A stretch of 64,000 nucleotides of DNA from Nemertoderma westbladi (taxonomy: Eukaryota; Xenacoelomorpha; Nemertodermatida; Nemertodermatidae). Where the stretch lies: positions 27,922 to 91,921 of the forward strand of contig JAUCBJ010000367.1 of NCBI GenBank assembly GCA_032718475.1. The letters are read 5' to 3'. The translations under genes were made by a program, and so were the position numbers. Position 1 is the first letter of the stretch, and every line of letters begins with the position of its first letter. The notes beneath the pieces are model-generated. The model saw only the letters and a program-made list of their open reading frames with translations, had not been told where the DNA came from and did not search any database. Shown in pieces: positions 62,387-64,000 of this stretch.

Positions 62387-64000
62387 TTCTACATATATCC
62401 TATACAAAATAATCAACCCAATGATTCGTGGAATAATAATATAATCCTACTGCAGTGGTATAATTTATTTTGTTTATTGACAACTCAACTATTTTCTGTC
62501 TATCCCTGAGAGCTGATAAAGGATGTGTAGACTCAGACAGCAGCAAGCAGCAGGAGGTGTATAGTCAAGAAATTCTGCCTTGATGGAATTCTATCTAAGG
62601 CAGCCCTTATCTCAACCATTACTACACAGCTATACACAGCAAGCTGCTGCAGCAGTTCAGGCAGGAGTTGTTACTTTACCATTGCTTTTATTTTCGCGAC
62701 AAAATAATTTCAAAAAAACGAATTATATCGAATATCACACATTGAATTGATCTGATATTTTACTTTGTATTTACTTGTAAAATTTCAACAAAATCGCCAG
62801 GCAGGAAGTGCCTGAACCTAGATAATTATCAGTCAGTCAGTCAGTCAGTCAGTGTAATATATCCTGAGATTTTTACAGTAAGTATCCCGCAGATTTTTAC
62901 AGTAAGTATCCCGCCTGTCGAGCGGGCTCCTAATTGGCCATACAGTTTGGCTACTGAGGTTTTAGAATGTGCTGATTTTATTGGGAAGGTTTATTCCTCT
63001 ACATCAAACATATCGAAGAGTTGTGTAATATAACAACATAGGCATATATTATGTTATATTAGTTATTTAGTCAGTTATTTGTGCCATTGGAGCACGAAAA
63101 AAACAAGTAGTGGAAATATGATAATGAAAAATCACCACGAAAACAAATGTATTTTATGACCATGTGGTTTTTTTGGGATGCTAATCACGAATATGACATT
63201 TGAAAATATCGCACCTTGTTGATTACGGCTTTTAAGGGCTTTTAAGGGAAGATGTCCAGATTAGATTAGGCCCCCGTGCCCGTGGCTGCCAGCCCGTGTA
63301 GAGAAAGGTGATAGTATAAATAGTCAAATAAATACAGGTAATGTAATAATGATAAGGCATTGATGCCTAACACAGTAACAGGGGGTACAGGAGTAACAGT
63401 TAGGGTTGCGACACATATGTTTAGCATGTATTTATATTTGTTTGTGTTTGTGTGTTTGTTGTTCTTCGATGACCCTAGGGGTCGAGAAGTATATTTTGGG
63501 CTAAATGTCCTGATTCTATATTTTTTATTGGGGATGTAAGACTCCTGTTCTTCCTTTAATTTAATGTAATATATACATACCAACCCCCTTTTAGTCAGTA
63601 TGTCGTTAACATCAATTATCATCTTATGAAAGTGGAGCACAATTCCGACATTACTGCAAATCTTAAAATCTTATATAAATTTTGTATTGTGTGTGTGCCC
63701 TAGCACTCTACCAGTTTTCCATTGGTAACTTATTTACTTACCATAGGCCTATAGGGTTCCTGTGTTCTGTGGTCTGACTTCTGTTTGGGCTAGATGGTAA
63801 CGGAGTTGATGGTGCGATTAATTTAGGTCATTGGTGCATTATAGATAGGCTTGGCTAATTCCCTGTCCAGCTGACGAGATGTCGAGGATTAGCGCGTACT
63901 GGTCCCAGACACCGAAACGCAACCATATTTTTCACAAATTAAGTATTTTTGCCTCAGTCAAACCCCTTTCACGGTGACAAAATTGTCATATATTTTCTTA
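62387..64000. other. Right-end intergenic DNA
   Basis: Contains a (CAGT)n microsatellite at 62830-62853 and a perfect 24-bp tandem duplication at 62867-62914 (agatttttacagtaagtatc plus ccgc). A 124-codon minus-strand ORF (63266-63640) has low-complexity Asn/Lys/Tyr content and no recognisable domain; it is not called as a gene. Nothing else is supported. Confidence 0.5.

Noticed and set aside
63266-63640. 124-codon minus-strand ORF
   Set aside because: Low-complexity composition, no domain, and repeat-like surroundings.

Overview
The window looks like animal (metazoan) genomic DNA, probably from a marine or other invertebrate. The evidence is a complete BEL/Pao-type LTR retrotransposon (a superfamily known only from animals), decayed non-LTR retrotransposon fragments, AT-rich intergenic DNA crowded with inverted and tandem repeats, and no bacterial-style operons. 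I cannot name the species. No intact host gene was recognised.

Region 1 (1-33158): an uninterrupted satellite array, entering from the left edge and ending sharply at 33158. Each unit is a 24-bp core plus two or three 7-bp G-rich blocks, giving 38- or 45-bp units, with a 43-bp side variant. The array has sub-zones with private variants and kilobase-scale internal duplications. Because 45 is a multiple of three and two + frames (and one - frame) of the unit lack stops, the array yields long artificial ORFs of up to 823 codons; I do not call these genes.

Region 2 (33159-45096): repeat-rich non-coding DNA. It holds a foldback element beside the satellite edge, a small element with 17-bp inverted ends running into long G and C runs, a second minisatellite (about 36 bp, C-rich, about 2 kb), a broken non-LTR retrotransposon with a nested insertion, a minus-strand reverse-transcriptase scrap, some minus-strand coding-like ORFs, and a mid-size repeat family carrying RFX X-box-like palindromes and perfect hairpins.

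Region 3 (45097-57598): one 12.5-kb BEL/Pao element with near-identical 1.22-kb LTRs and a 5-bp target duplication (CAGTA). It has a 2.2-kb leader full of tandem repeats and ACCGGT palindromes, and one 1557-codon ORF (Gag, zinc knuckles, aspartic protease) that jumps in frame to a scrap of late Pol, so reverse transcriptase, RNase H and integrase are missing. A 1.6-kb non-coding stretch with hairpins follows. Before the 3' LTR lies an unrecognised, cysteine-containing accessory reading frame broken by one in-frame TGA and a +1 shift. The element looks recent, non-autonomous and dependent on enzymes supplied in trans.

Region 4 (57599-64000): AT-rich non-coding DNA with a C-run, local duplications, a second locus of the X-box-bearing family, microsatellites and no convincing gene.

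All calls come from reading the sequence by eye. No alignment or database search was run.
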